The notes below the pieces were generated by a model. The model had not been told where the DNA came from and searched no databases. It saw nothing but the letters and a program-made list of their open reading frames with translations. Source: Microvirga sp. KLBC 81 (lineage in GTDB: Bacteria > Pseudomonadota > Alphaproteobacteria > Rhizobiales > Beijerinckiaceae). Taken from it: a DNA stretch of 64,000 nucleotides. Positions 57,198 through 64,000 of this stretch are shown piece by piece. Where the stretch lies: positions 62,001-126,000 of the forward strand of contig NZ_QDAH01000007.1 of NCBI RefSeq assembly GCF_003075415.1. Reading direction: 5' to 3'. Position 1 is the stretch's first letter. Each line of letters opens with the position of its first letter. Both the position numbers and the translations under genes were made by a program.

Positions 57198-58292
57198 ATG
57201 GACATTCTCGTCATCGGTGCAGGCGTTGTCGGATTAGCCATCGCGCGTGAACTCAGCCAGCGCGGCCACAGTATCATCGTGGCCGAGAAAACCGGCGGCA
57301 TCGGCAACGGCGTGTCCTCGCGCAACAGCGAGGTGATCCATGCGGGCATGTATTATCCGACGGATTCGCTTCGCGCGCGCCACTGCGTGAAGGGACGTCG
57401 CATGCTCTATGCTTTCTGCGAGAGCCACGGTGTGCCGCACAAGAAATGCGGCAAGCTCATCGTGGCGACGAACGAACTCGAACAGGCGAAGATCGAAGGG
57501 ATCTACGAGCAGGGCATCGCCAACGGCGTGGAGGGCCTGTCCTTCCTCACGGGCGAAGAGGCTAAAGCGCTCGAGCCGAATCTCTTCTGCACCGGCGCGG
57601 TGCTCTCGCGCGAAACGGGCATCATCGACAGCCATTCGCTGATGCTGGCGTTGCAGGGCGATCTCGAATCCGCAGGCGGCATGATCGCCTTTCACGCGCT
57701 GGTCGAGCGGATCGTGCAAAACGGAACGGGATGGAGCGTGCATGTGGGCGGCGCGGAGCCGGCTGAAATCACGGTCGATGCGGTGATCAACGCGGCGGGC
57801 TTGAGCGCGCAGGCGCTGGCCCGCGCAACGGATGGCTATGCGCAGGAACGTGTGCCTCGTCTCGTGCTCGCCAAGGGCAATTATTTCGGCTGCCTCGGCA
57901 AGCCTGCCTTCTCGCGCCTGATCTATCCCGCGCCCGTCGATGGCGGCCTGGGCACGCATGTGACGCTCGATCTTGCCGGGCGCATGCGCTTCGGGCCCGA
58001 TGTGGAATGGATCGAGCACGAGGTCTACGAGGTCGATCCCAGCCGCGCGGAGAGCTTCTACGCTTCCATCCGCCGCTACTGGCCGGGCCTGCCGGACGGT
58101 GCGCTCGTGCCGGATTATTCAGGCATCCGCCCGAAGCTCACAGGACCTGGCGAGAAGGCGGCCGACTTCATGATCGATGGACCGGGCGAGCATGGGCTCG
58201 CCGGTCTCGTGCATCTCTTCGGCATCGAAAGCCCGGGGCTCACCTCGTGCCTGTCGATTGCCGAGGATGTGGCGGAGCGGTTGGGCGTCTGA
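57198..58292 (+). CDS. FAD-dependent oxidoreductase (L-2-hydroxyglutarate oxidase-like)
   Basis: A 364-residue DAO-family flavoenzyme. The FAD fingerprint is ILVIGAGVVGLAIARELSQRG, then SSRNSEVIHAGMYYPTDSLRARHC, which is the typical L2HGDH/LhgO segment. GIESPGLTSCLSIAEDV closes the FAD site. Likely substrate is L-2-hydroxyglutarate or a similar hydroxy acid, not proven. It starts 69 bp after pckA and is separated from it by a hairpin. Confidence 0.87.
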   Translation: MDILVIGAGVVGLAIARELSQRGHSIIVAEKTGGIGNGVSSRNSEVIHAGMYYPTDSLRARHCVKGRRMLYAFCESHGVPHKKCGKLIVATNELEQAKIEGIYEQGIANGVEGLSFLTGEEAKALEPNLFCTGAVLSRETGIIDSHSLMLALQGDLESAGGMIAFHALVERIVQNGTGWSVHVGGAEPAEITVDAVINAAGLSAQALARATDGYAQERVPRLVLAKGNYFGCLGKPAFSRLIYPAPVDGGLGTHVTLDLAGRMRFGPDVEWIEHEVYEVDPSRAESFYASIRRYWPGLPDGALVPDYSGIRPKLTGPGEKAADFMIDGPGEHGLAGLVHLFGIESPGLTSCLSIAEDVAERLGV

Positions 58293-58343
58293 AGAGACGT
58301 GGCATCCCAGACCGAGCGCAGCGGGTGAGCAAGCTCTCCCTTG

Positions 58344-58430
58344 TCATGGCCGGGTTCGTCCCGGCCATCCCGACACAGAAAAGCGCTTTGTCTCTCGGAT
58401 CGGGATCACCGGCACAAGGCCGGTGATGAC
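58344..58430. repeat. Two short palindromes after the oxidoreductase gene
   Basis: ATGGCCGGG...CCCGGCCAT at 58345-58368 and ATCACCGGC...GCCGGTGAT at 58405-58428. They lie between convergent genes. Confidence 0.75.
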
Positions 58431-58439
58431 GTGTCGGAA

Positions 58440-59846
58440 CTAATCCCTGAAGAACAGCAGCGTCGCGAGCAGGAAGGTCGGCACGAGGATGCCGCTCGAC
58501 CAGAGAAGATAACCGAAGAAGCTCGGCATCTTCACGCCGCCCTGGCGGGCAATTGCATAGACCATGAAGTTGGGCGCGTTGCCGATATAGGAGTTCGCGC
58601 CCATGAACACGGAGCCTGCCGAGACGGCGGCGAGCGTCAATGCGCCCGTGGTCATGAGAGCCTGCGGGTTGCCGCCGGCGAGTTCGAAGAACACGAGATA
58701 GGTCGGCGCATTGTCGAGAAACGACGACAGGCCGCCGGTGAGCCAGAAATAGGCAGCGTTGTTGGCGCTGCCGTCCGAGTTCGTCACCAGGGCCACGAGA
58801 GGCGCGAACGCACCGCTGCTGCCTGCCTTGAGCATCGCGAGCACCGGGATGATGGCGATGAAGATGCCGGCGAAGAGCTTCGCCACTTCCTGGATCGGCC
58901 CCCAGGAGAAGCCGTTCTCCGCACGGTTCGCCTTCGGCGTGAGCTTCAGCGAGATGATCGTCACCGCGACCATGATCGCATCGCGCAGGGCGTTGGCGAG
59001 TTCGATCTCCGAGCCCAGCACCGTCACCCGGCCGAGATCCGTGGTGGCGCTCATGAGAATTGCCGTGATGATGATGAAGATCAGCAGGAAGTTGATGCCG
59101 CCCGTCACGCGCACCGGATTGTCGGGCGTCGGGTCAGGAGCGATGTGACCTTCTTTCCTGTAGATCACGGTGTCCACAAGGAAGAAGAGCGCGAGCAGGA
59201 TTCCGCTTATGAAAAGCGTCTCAGGAAGGAGATGCGTGGTGGTCCAGAAGAAGTCGACGCCGCGCAGGAAGCCGAGGAAGAGCGGCGGGTCGCCGAGCGG
59301 CGTGAGCGAGCCGCCGATATTCGACACCAGGAAGATGAAGAACACGACCACATGGACATTGTGCCTGCGGTCGTCGTTGGCGCGCAGCACCGGGCGGATC
59401 ATCACCATGGATGCGCCGGTGGTGCCGATGAAGCTCGCAAGCACCGTGCCCAGACCAAGCAGCATCGTGTTCGTGCCCGGCGAGCCATGCAGGTTGCCGC
59501 GCACCAGGATGCCGCCGGCAACCGTGAACAGCGCGAGCAGCAGCAGGATGAAAGGGATGTATTCGAGAAGGGCCGTATGGGCGAGGGCCTGGAGCGCTGT
59601 CGAGGGACCCAGGATCGCAGCCATGGGCAAGAGCACCAGCAATCCCCAGAAAGCCGCGATCTTGCCCTGATGATGCTCCCAGAAATGAGGGGCCAGCAGA
59701 GGAAAGAGGGCAATGGAGAGCAGGATGCCGGCAAAGGGCAGGGCCCAGAGGGGGCTTAAGGCCGCGCCATCGAGTTCGGCGGCGAAGGCTGCCTGCGGCA
59801 GCACGATCAGGGTAGCGGCGAGCGCCGAGCTTATCTTGCGAAGCAT
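58440..59846 (-). CDS. NhaD-like sodium:proton antiporter
   Basis: A 468-residue membrane protein with about eleven hydrophobic segments of the ion-transporter superfamily. A cleavable-signal-like N-terminus (MLRKISSALAATLIVLPQAAFA) precedes them. SNIGGSLTPLGDPPLFLGFL and SSFLDNAPTYLVF match the re-entrant loops of the NhaD/ArsB group. Na+/H+ exchange is the usual annotation; a dicarboxylate or other anion substrate cannot be excluded. Confidence 0.85.
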   Translation of the reverse strand: MLRKISSALAATLIVLPQAAFAAELDGAALSPLWALPFAGILLSIALFPLLAPHFWEHHQGKIAAFWGLLVLLPMAAILGPSTALQALAHTALLEYIPFILLLLALFTVAGGILVRGNLHGSPGTNTMLLGLGTVLASFIGTTGASMVMIRPVLRANDDRRHNVHVVVFFIFLVSNIGGSLTPLGDPPLFLGFLRGVDFFWTTTHLLPETLFISGILLALFFLVDTVIYRKEGHIAPDPTPDNPVRVTGGINFLLIFIIITAILMSATTDLGRVTVLGSEIELANALRDAIMVAVTIISLKLTPKANRAENGFSWGPIQEVAKLFAGIFIAIIPVLAMLKAGSSGAFAPLVALVTNSDGSANNAAYFWLTGGLSSFLDNAPTYLVFFELAGGNPQALMTTGALTLAAVSAGSVFMGANSYIGNAPNFMVYAIARQGGVKMPSFFGYLLWSSGILVPTFLLATLLFFRD

Positions 59847-60018
59847 GGTCGTGGGTCCCCCTCGCCGGTGATCCGGCCAATCTGTGATCTTGTGGACACG
59901 GTTTAAGGGAAGGGACCTATCCTCGCAACGGCGCGAGCGTTAACCGGCTGTTCACCTTCAGTAAAAGAGACTACAACACCATTACACAAGCTTTGCCGCG
60001 CCTGGGGTTGTGGAGCCG

Positions 60019-60810
60019 ATGTGCCGTTTTCTTGCCTACCGGGGAGAGCCGATCTTCCTCGATGAACTCGTCTGTGCTCCGGCTCATTCGCTGGTCCACC
60101 AGTCGCTTCACGCGACCGAGGCCAAGACGGGAACGAACGGCGACGGGTTCGGCATCGGCTGGTACGGGGAGCGCAAGGAGCCCGGCATCTATCGCGAGGT
60201 GCGCCCCGCCTGGTCGGACGAGAATCTGAGGAGCCTCTGCGAGCAGGTCCGTTCCGGCCTCTTCTTCGCCCATGTGCGCGCCTCCACCGGCACTTCCACC
60301 ACCCGGGCGAACTGCCATCCCTTCGCCCACGGCCGTTATCTCTTCATGCATAACGGTCAGATCGGCGGTTATGCACGCATCAAGCGCAGGATCGAGGCCA
60401 TGATCCCGGACGAGCTCTACGATCGCCGGCAGGGCACGACGGATTCGGAGGCGATCTTCCTCGTGGCATTGGCGAATGGACTCGCCGAGGAGCCCGTAAA
60501 AGCCATGGCCCGCACCCTCAAGCAGATCCGCGGCCTCATGGAAGAGGCCGGTATCGAGGAAGCCCTGCGCTTCACCGCCGCCTTCACCGATGGCGAGAAC
60601 CTCTGGGCCTATCGCTGGGCCTGCGACGCCAAGCCGCCGACGCTCTATTTCCGCGAGGAAAAGGGCAATCTGCTCGTGGTCTCCGAGCCCATCGACGACA
60701 AGACCAAGGGCTGGCGCGAGGTGCCGAAAGGCTGCAGCCTCGTGGCGCGGGCTGGCGGAAATGTGGCCGTGCACTGCCTCAACGAAGCCATGGCGCAGCT
60801 CGCGGCCTGA
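60019..60810 (+). CDS. Class II glutamine amidotransferase domain protein
   Basis: A 263-residue N-terminal-nucleophile amidotransferase of the YafJ/EgtC type. The start must be at 60019, since Cys2 (MCRFLAYRGEP) becomes the nucleophile; a GTG at 60010 would bury it. NGDGFGIGWYG, FFAHVRASTG and HNGQIGGYARIK are the glutamine-binding motifs. There is no synthetase domain, and the acceptor is unknown. No ergothioneine genes are adjacent, so EgtC itself is not supported. Confidence 0.88.
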   Translation: MCRFLAYRGEPIFLDELVCAPAHSLVHQSLHATEAKTGTNGDGFGIGWYGERKEPGIYREVRPAWSDENLRSLCEQVRSGLFFAHVRASTGTSTTRANCHPFAHGRYLFMHNGQIGGYARIKRRIEAMIPDELYDRRQGTTDSEAIFLVALANGLAEEPVKAMARTLKQIRGLMEEAGIEEALRFTAAFTDGENLWAYRWACDAKPPTLYFREEKGNLLVVSEPIDDKTKGWREVPKGCSLVARAGGNVAVHCLNEAMAQLAA

Positions 60811-60822
60811 ATCCCGACTTTT

Positions 60823-61110
60823 TCAGTTCAGGGATCCGCTCCCGCCCGACAGCAGCGGCAGCAGGGCGTCCCTCAACGCTTTCATCTGCATCTGCGTCTC
60901 GGCCTGAGTCCGAGCGCTGTCAGCATCCGGATTGAGAAGGGCGCGCAGGCGGGCATTTTCCGCTGCGAGACGGTCATTCTCGGCCATGAGGATCGAAACC
61001 TTCTCCTCCGCGATCCGCAGACGGGCCTGGGCCTCGTCGCGCTCCTGCTCCCGCAGTTGCACCCGATCGCGCCAGAGGCGGGTCGCAACGGTTTCCGTTC
61101 CCTCAATCAT
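60823..61110 (-). CDS. Small coiled-coil protein
   Basis: Not recognised. The 95-residue protein has a long heptad-like stretch (REQERDEAQARLRIAEEKVS followed by ILMAENDRLAAENARLRALL) that predicts a coiled coil, and a Gly/Ser tail. The ATG at 61110 follows GAGGAG; an upstream in-frame start at 61179 is less likely. It converges with the amidotransferase gene 12 bases away. Confidence 0.72.
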   Translation of the reverse strand: MIEGTETVATRLWRDRVQLREQERDEAQARLRIAEEKVSILMAENDRLAAENARLRALLNPDADSARTQAETQMQMKALRDALLPLLSGGSGSLN

Positions 61111-61310
61111 CGTCGGCTCCTCGCATGATCCGAAGACGCGGGCATGGTCCGGCTCGCTTCGACCCATCCGTGTCTGCACTCTGGCATCAACTCACGACGG
61201 GCAAAAGTCGCCCGCGAAGTTCATCAGGATTGAGTTTCGGCGGCAGCCGTCCTGCCTGCATAAGACTCTACATCGCGCCGGCATCTTAACAGATCGTTGC
61301 CAGGGGGCGA

Positions 61311-62021
61311 TTAATCATCCAGTTCCGGATAATGACGGAAGATCCCCTCCTCGTTGAAGGGGATGCGGCGGGGGCTTGCGAGGTAAGCCTTCATGCGCGG
61401 CCGTTGAGCGACAGCCTTGTGCAGGGCCGCGACGCGCGGCGCGTCCTTCAGGACTCGCTTCATGGCCTTGGGAAAAGCGTAGGACAATCCTTCGATCATC
61501 TGGAACAGGGAAAGGTCCACATAGGTGAGCTTGTTGCCGACGAGATGCGCATCGCCCGAAGGATTGCGGGCCAGGATGGTCTCGAACCAGTCCAGAAATG
61601 CCGGGATCCGGTTCTTGCGAAACTCGGCGGATCGCTTGAGAGCCTCCGCCTTCTGATCCTCATAATAGAGGCTCACAGCGACCGGATGATGCGTGTCGTG
61701 CGCTTCCGCGACGAAATCGGCGATGGTGAGTTGGATCTGATGCGTCCATAACCCGCCTGCCGGGTCCTTCGGCGCAAGATCGTGCCGCGCGCCAAGGTAA
61801 AGAAGGATCGCCGCCGTCTGGCCGATGATCGTGTCGCCGTCCTTCAGGAAAGGCGGCGCGAAAGGCGGATGCTCGGCGTGGTCCATCATCCGCAACATCA
61901 CGGCGACGCCTTCGGACTCCCGCGCCGCATCGATGTAATCGGCTCCTGCCTCCTCCAGGGACAGCCTGACGAACTCGCCGCGTCCCTGGATCGAGGGCCA
62001 GTAGTAGAGTTCATATGACAT
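61311..62021 (-). CDS. Glutathione S-transferase family protein
   Basis: A 236-residue protein with an N-terminal thioredoxin-like domain (YELYYWPSIQGRGEFVRLSL), the cis-Pro and Ser region (PFLKDGDTIIGQTAAILLYL) and an all-helical C-terminal domain containing LTYVDLSLFQMIEGL. It resembles the sigma/alpha-like GSTs with a Tyr near residue 6-7 as the probable catalytic residue. Substrate unknown. Confidence 0.9.
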   Translation of the reverse strand: MSYELYYWPSIQGRGEFVRLSLEEAGADYIDAARESEGVAVMLRMMDHAEHPPFAPPFLKDGDTIIGQTAAILLYLGARHDLAPKDPAGGLWTHQIQLTIADFVAEAHDTHHPVAVSLYYEDQKAEALKRSAEFRKNRIPAFLDWFETILARNPSGDAHLVGNKLTYVDLSLFQMIEGLSYAFPKAMKRVLKDAPRVAALHKAVAQRPRMKAYLASPRRIPFNEEGIFRHYPELDD

Positions 62022-62165
62022 GGAAGGCTCCGCTTCTCCGCAGCAATGAGTGCTAGAAGGATGGAGCCCCGATCTCTGATGTCAAAGGCGATCTTCGGCC
62101 GATCGCTCCAGTGCCTCTCCGTTCATGCGTATCCTGGCGGAGAGACTGCATGGACCGCGCATCAA

Positions 62166-62194
62166 GAAAAAAGCGCCTCGAAAGGAGCGCTTTC
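62166..62194 (-). terminator. Probable terminator of the RTX gene
   Basis: On the minus strand AAAGCGC and GCGCTTT pair around GAAA with an imperfect lower part, followed by TTTTTTC. It is 25 bp after the RTX stop codon. Confidence 0.75.
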
Positions 62195-62219
62195 CATCTC
62201 GCGAGTGAACACAGCTTGC

Positions 62220-64000
62220 TCAGACGACGACGAAATCGGCGTTGCTGATGGGCTTGCCGGCGCCGATATTGGCGAAGGTCACCTGACCGCCCGCGGCATT
62301 GCCGTTGGAATCGTACCACAGGTCGCCGGTCGCCTTGTTGTAGCCGATGTAGTCGTTGGCATCGAGCGCCTTGCTGCTGATCTTGAAGAAGCTCGAGCTG
62401 AGCGTGCCGGTCTTGGTCAGCTTCCTGAAGACGGCGTTCTCAAGATAGATCGTGTCGTCGGTCTTGTTCCAGTCCTTGATCGAGTCCTTGTTGGTCCGGC
62501 TGCTCAGGGCGGTGTTGAACACGAAGTAGTCCTTGCCGGAACCGCCATAGAGCGTGTCGTTGCCCGCTCCGCCATAGATCTTGTTGATACCGGCATTGCC
62601 CTTGATCACGTTCGCGAGCGAGTTGCCGACCAGGTTGATCGAGAGGGAGCCGGAGGCGTAGAGCCGTTCCACGTAATTGGCGATGGTGTAGTGGGCGGTG
62701 GTGTAGATGATGTCCATTGTGCCGCCGGTCGAGGTTTCCACCACCATATCAGTCGAGCTGTCGACATGGTAGGTGTCATTGCCAGACCCGCCGACCAGAC
62801 GGTCCCCACCTTCGCCGCCGTTCAGGATGTCGTTGCCGGCCCCACCATCGAGGATGTTCCCGCCGGAATTTCCAACGAGAGTGTCAGAGAACCTGGAGCC
62901 GATGATGTTCTCAAAGTTCCTGTAGGTGTCACCCGCCGCGTCGCCGGCGGTGCCGTTCTCGTTTGCGAGATTCACAGCGACGCCAGCGCCCGCGCCCCTG
63001 AAGGTGAGGGTGTCGGTGCCGTCGCCTCCGTCGAGGTTGTCGCCGGCATGGCCCGAGGGAGCGTAAATGTCGTTCTTGGACGTGCCTATAACGGTAACGG
63101 CCGTGGCTCGGGCATCCACGATCTTCGTTTCGATACCCGCTCCGTTGGTGGGATGGGATTGATTCTGCCATGAAACGGCCAGGCGGCCGTCAGCCATCTC
63201 GAAGATCGACGGCATGGTTTGCAGACCAGCCTCGGCGCTGACGTTGATCGCCGGGCCTTGCTGGCCGTCCGCGTCGACCACCTTGACCCAGATATTGGCG
63301 TTGCCGCTCGCGGTCGAGACATAGGCGATCGCATAGCCGCCATCGCGCAGAGCCGTCACGCTCACCTTGTCCCCTGCGCTCGGAAGGGCCGGATCCTGAG
63401 CCGGAGAGATCGTCACGACCGTTCCGACTGCCGTGATCTCACCGGTTGTGGGGTTGGCGCTGTATTTCTGCACCAGAATAGGTTCGCCTTGGCCCGCGTT
63501 GGTGACAACCACGAACTGCCCCGAAGGCTGGCCGTTAGCCGCCTTGAGAGCGACCACCTTGCCCTCGATTGCTCCGGCGATATCTGCAGGAGCGCCAACG
63601 GTGCCCTGAACGCTATCCACGATTTTGACTGAGGTGCCCGATTCGGTCAGATAGGAGACGGCGTAGATCGTTCCCCCGAGCCAAGTGACGTCGGGGCGAT
63701 CGACACCGTTTGTGTTCGCAACAGAAACGATGGTCGAAGCGGTACCCGTTGAATCGAACTGAGTGAGGCGGACCGTGCTCGTGTTGCCGACAATCTCGAT
63801 ATAAACCGTAGCCCAACCTCCACTGCCGTCAGCAGCCATCTGAGCGCCGTCAACCCGCGTGGTGGCGTTGACGGTCGTCGCGCCGCCATTGGCACTGCCG
63901 TCGACGTTGAATTTTTGCATCCGAAGGATGCGCCCGGTCACCTCCGCCGGCTCGGTCCACGTGATGACGAAGCCCCCATCAGCGGTATAGCTGACAACAT
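62220..64000 (-). CDS. Calcium-binding RTX-type protein, C-terminal part (5' end outside window)
   Basis: At least 592 residues; the frame is open to the right edge, so the N-terminus is missing. The first half in view has repeated beta-rich units with DGGFVITWTEP and DGGYAIAYVSTASG motifs. Residues about 310-510 contain glycine-rich calcium nonapeptides: GGDGTDTLTF, GGAGNDILNGGEGGDRLVGG, GGAGNDTLYGGSGKDYFVF. The C-terminus ends ISNADFVVV, like type I secretion signals. It is probably secreted by a TolC-dependent exporter; no exporter gene is in the window. Confidence 0.9.
   Translation of the reverse strand, partial: VVSYTADGGFVITWTEPAEVTGRILRMQKFNVDGSANGGATTVNATTRVDGAQMAADGSGGWATVYIEIVGNTSTVRLTQFDSTGTASTIVSVANTNGVDRPDVTWLGGTIYAVSYLTESGTSVKIVDSVQGTVGAPADIAGAIEGKVVALKAANGQPSGQFVVVTNAGQGEPILVQKYSANPTTGEITAVGTVVTISPAQDPALPSAGDKVSVTALRDGGYAIAYVSTASGNANIWVKVVDADGQQGPAINVSAEAGLQTMPSIFEMADGRLAVSWQNQSHPTNGAGIETKIVDARATAVTVIGTSKNDIYAPSGHAGDNLDGGDGTDTLTFRGAGAGVAVNLANENGTAGDAAGDTYRNFENIIGSRFSDTLVGNSGGNILDGGAGNDILNGGEGGDRLVGGSGNDTYHVDSSTDMVVETSTGGTMDIIYTTAHYTIANYVERLYASGSLSINLVGNSLANVIKGNAGINKIYGGAGNDTLYGGSGKDYFVFNTALSSRTNKDSIKDWNKTDDTIYLENAVFRKLTKTGTLSSSFFKISSKALDANDYIGYNKATGDLWYDSNGNAAGGQVTFANIGAGKPISNADFVVV

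Noticed and set aside
59931-59960. CtrA half site near 59940 (TTAACC)
   Set aside because: Only one half matches; the second half is TTCA rather than TTAA.
60010-60018. GTG start for the amidotransferase
   Set aside because: It would place three residues before the Met-Cys pair and prevent Cys from becoming the N-terminal nucleophile.

Overview
The window is a GC-rich alphaproteobacterial chromosome segment. The gene content and order (dnaA/dnaN/recF/gyrB beside rpsT; rpsA-sppA-ihfB-lapA; trpF-trpB-trpA-accD-folC-trxA-addA-addB; divL-ahcY-ptsH-EIIA-hprK-chvG-chvI-pckA) is typical of Hyphomicrobiales (Rhizobiales). The dense intergenic palindromes suggest a Methylobacteriaceae/Microvirga- or Bosea-like genome, but the genus is an inference. 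I found no tRNA, rRNA, CRISPR array, prophage or intact insertion sequence.

Layout. 1-7.4 kb: the replication cluster gyrB (partial), a LysE exporter, a cupin, recF, dnaN, dnaA and rpsT, all on the minus strand. A 0.97-kb dnaA-rpsT gap carries DnaA-box-like sites and an unusual cluster of GANTC (CcrM) sites. 7.4-11 kb: TSUP transporter, enoyl-CoA hydratase, DUF2189 membrane protein and mutM (minus). 11.1-16.7 kb: ubiE-ubiB-coaBC-dut in an overlapping run, then an Rrf2 regulator and cysK (plus). 16.8-17.9 kb: four tandem genes for small, very hydrophilic, probably disordered proteins. 18-24.5 kb: typA, a site-2 protease with CBS domains, a 1.1-kb gap with palindromes and a broken GIY-YIG nuclease gene, argG and a DsbA-fold isomerase. 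24.9-37 kb: rpsA, a foreign-looking SMI1/KNR4 gene, sppA, ihfB, lapA, an ornithine-cyclodeaminase family gene, trpF, trpB, a small unknown gene, trpA, accD, folC, a VOC protein, DUF4242 and trxA. 37-49 kb (minus): addA-addB, murU-like, a tsaE-amgK fusion and divL. 49.4-55 kb (minus): ahcY, ptsH, EIIA-Man, hprK, chvG and chvI, with pckA divergent. 57-64 kb: an FAD oxidoreductase, a NhaD-like antiporter, a glutamine amidotransferase, a coiled-coil protein, a GST and the C-terminal part of an RTX calcium-binding protein.

How the genes work together. Several blocks act as units: replication initiation and the clamp; ubiquinone synthesis plus CoA and dUTP metabolism; tryptophan synthesis followed by malonyl-CoA and folate; double-strand-break repair by AddAB; muropeptide recycling by AmgK and MurU; and the regulatory PTS (HprK-HPr-EIIA) joined to the ChvG-ChvI envelope/acid-stress system next to the gluconeogenic gene pckA. 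The cell-cycle signals are the most interesting: DivL has Tyr where kinases have His, its upstream region has a perfect CtrA box, and the dnaA upstream region has seven GANTC sites in 260 bp.
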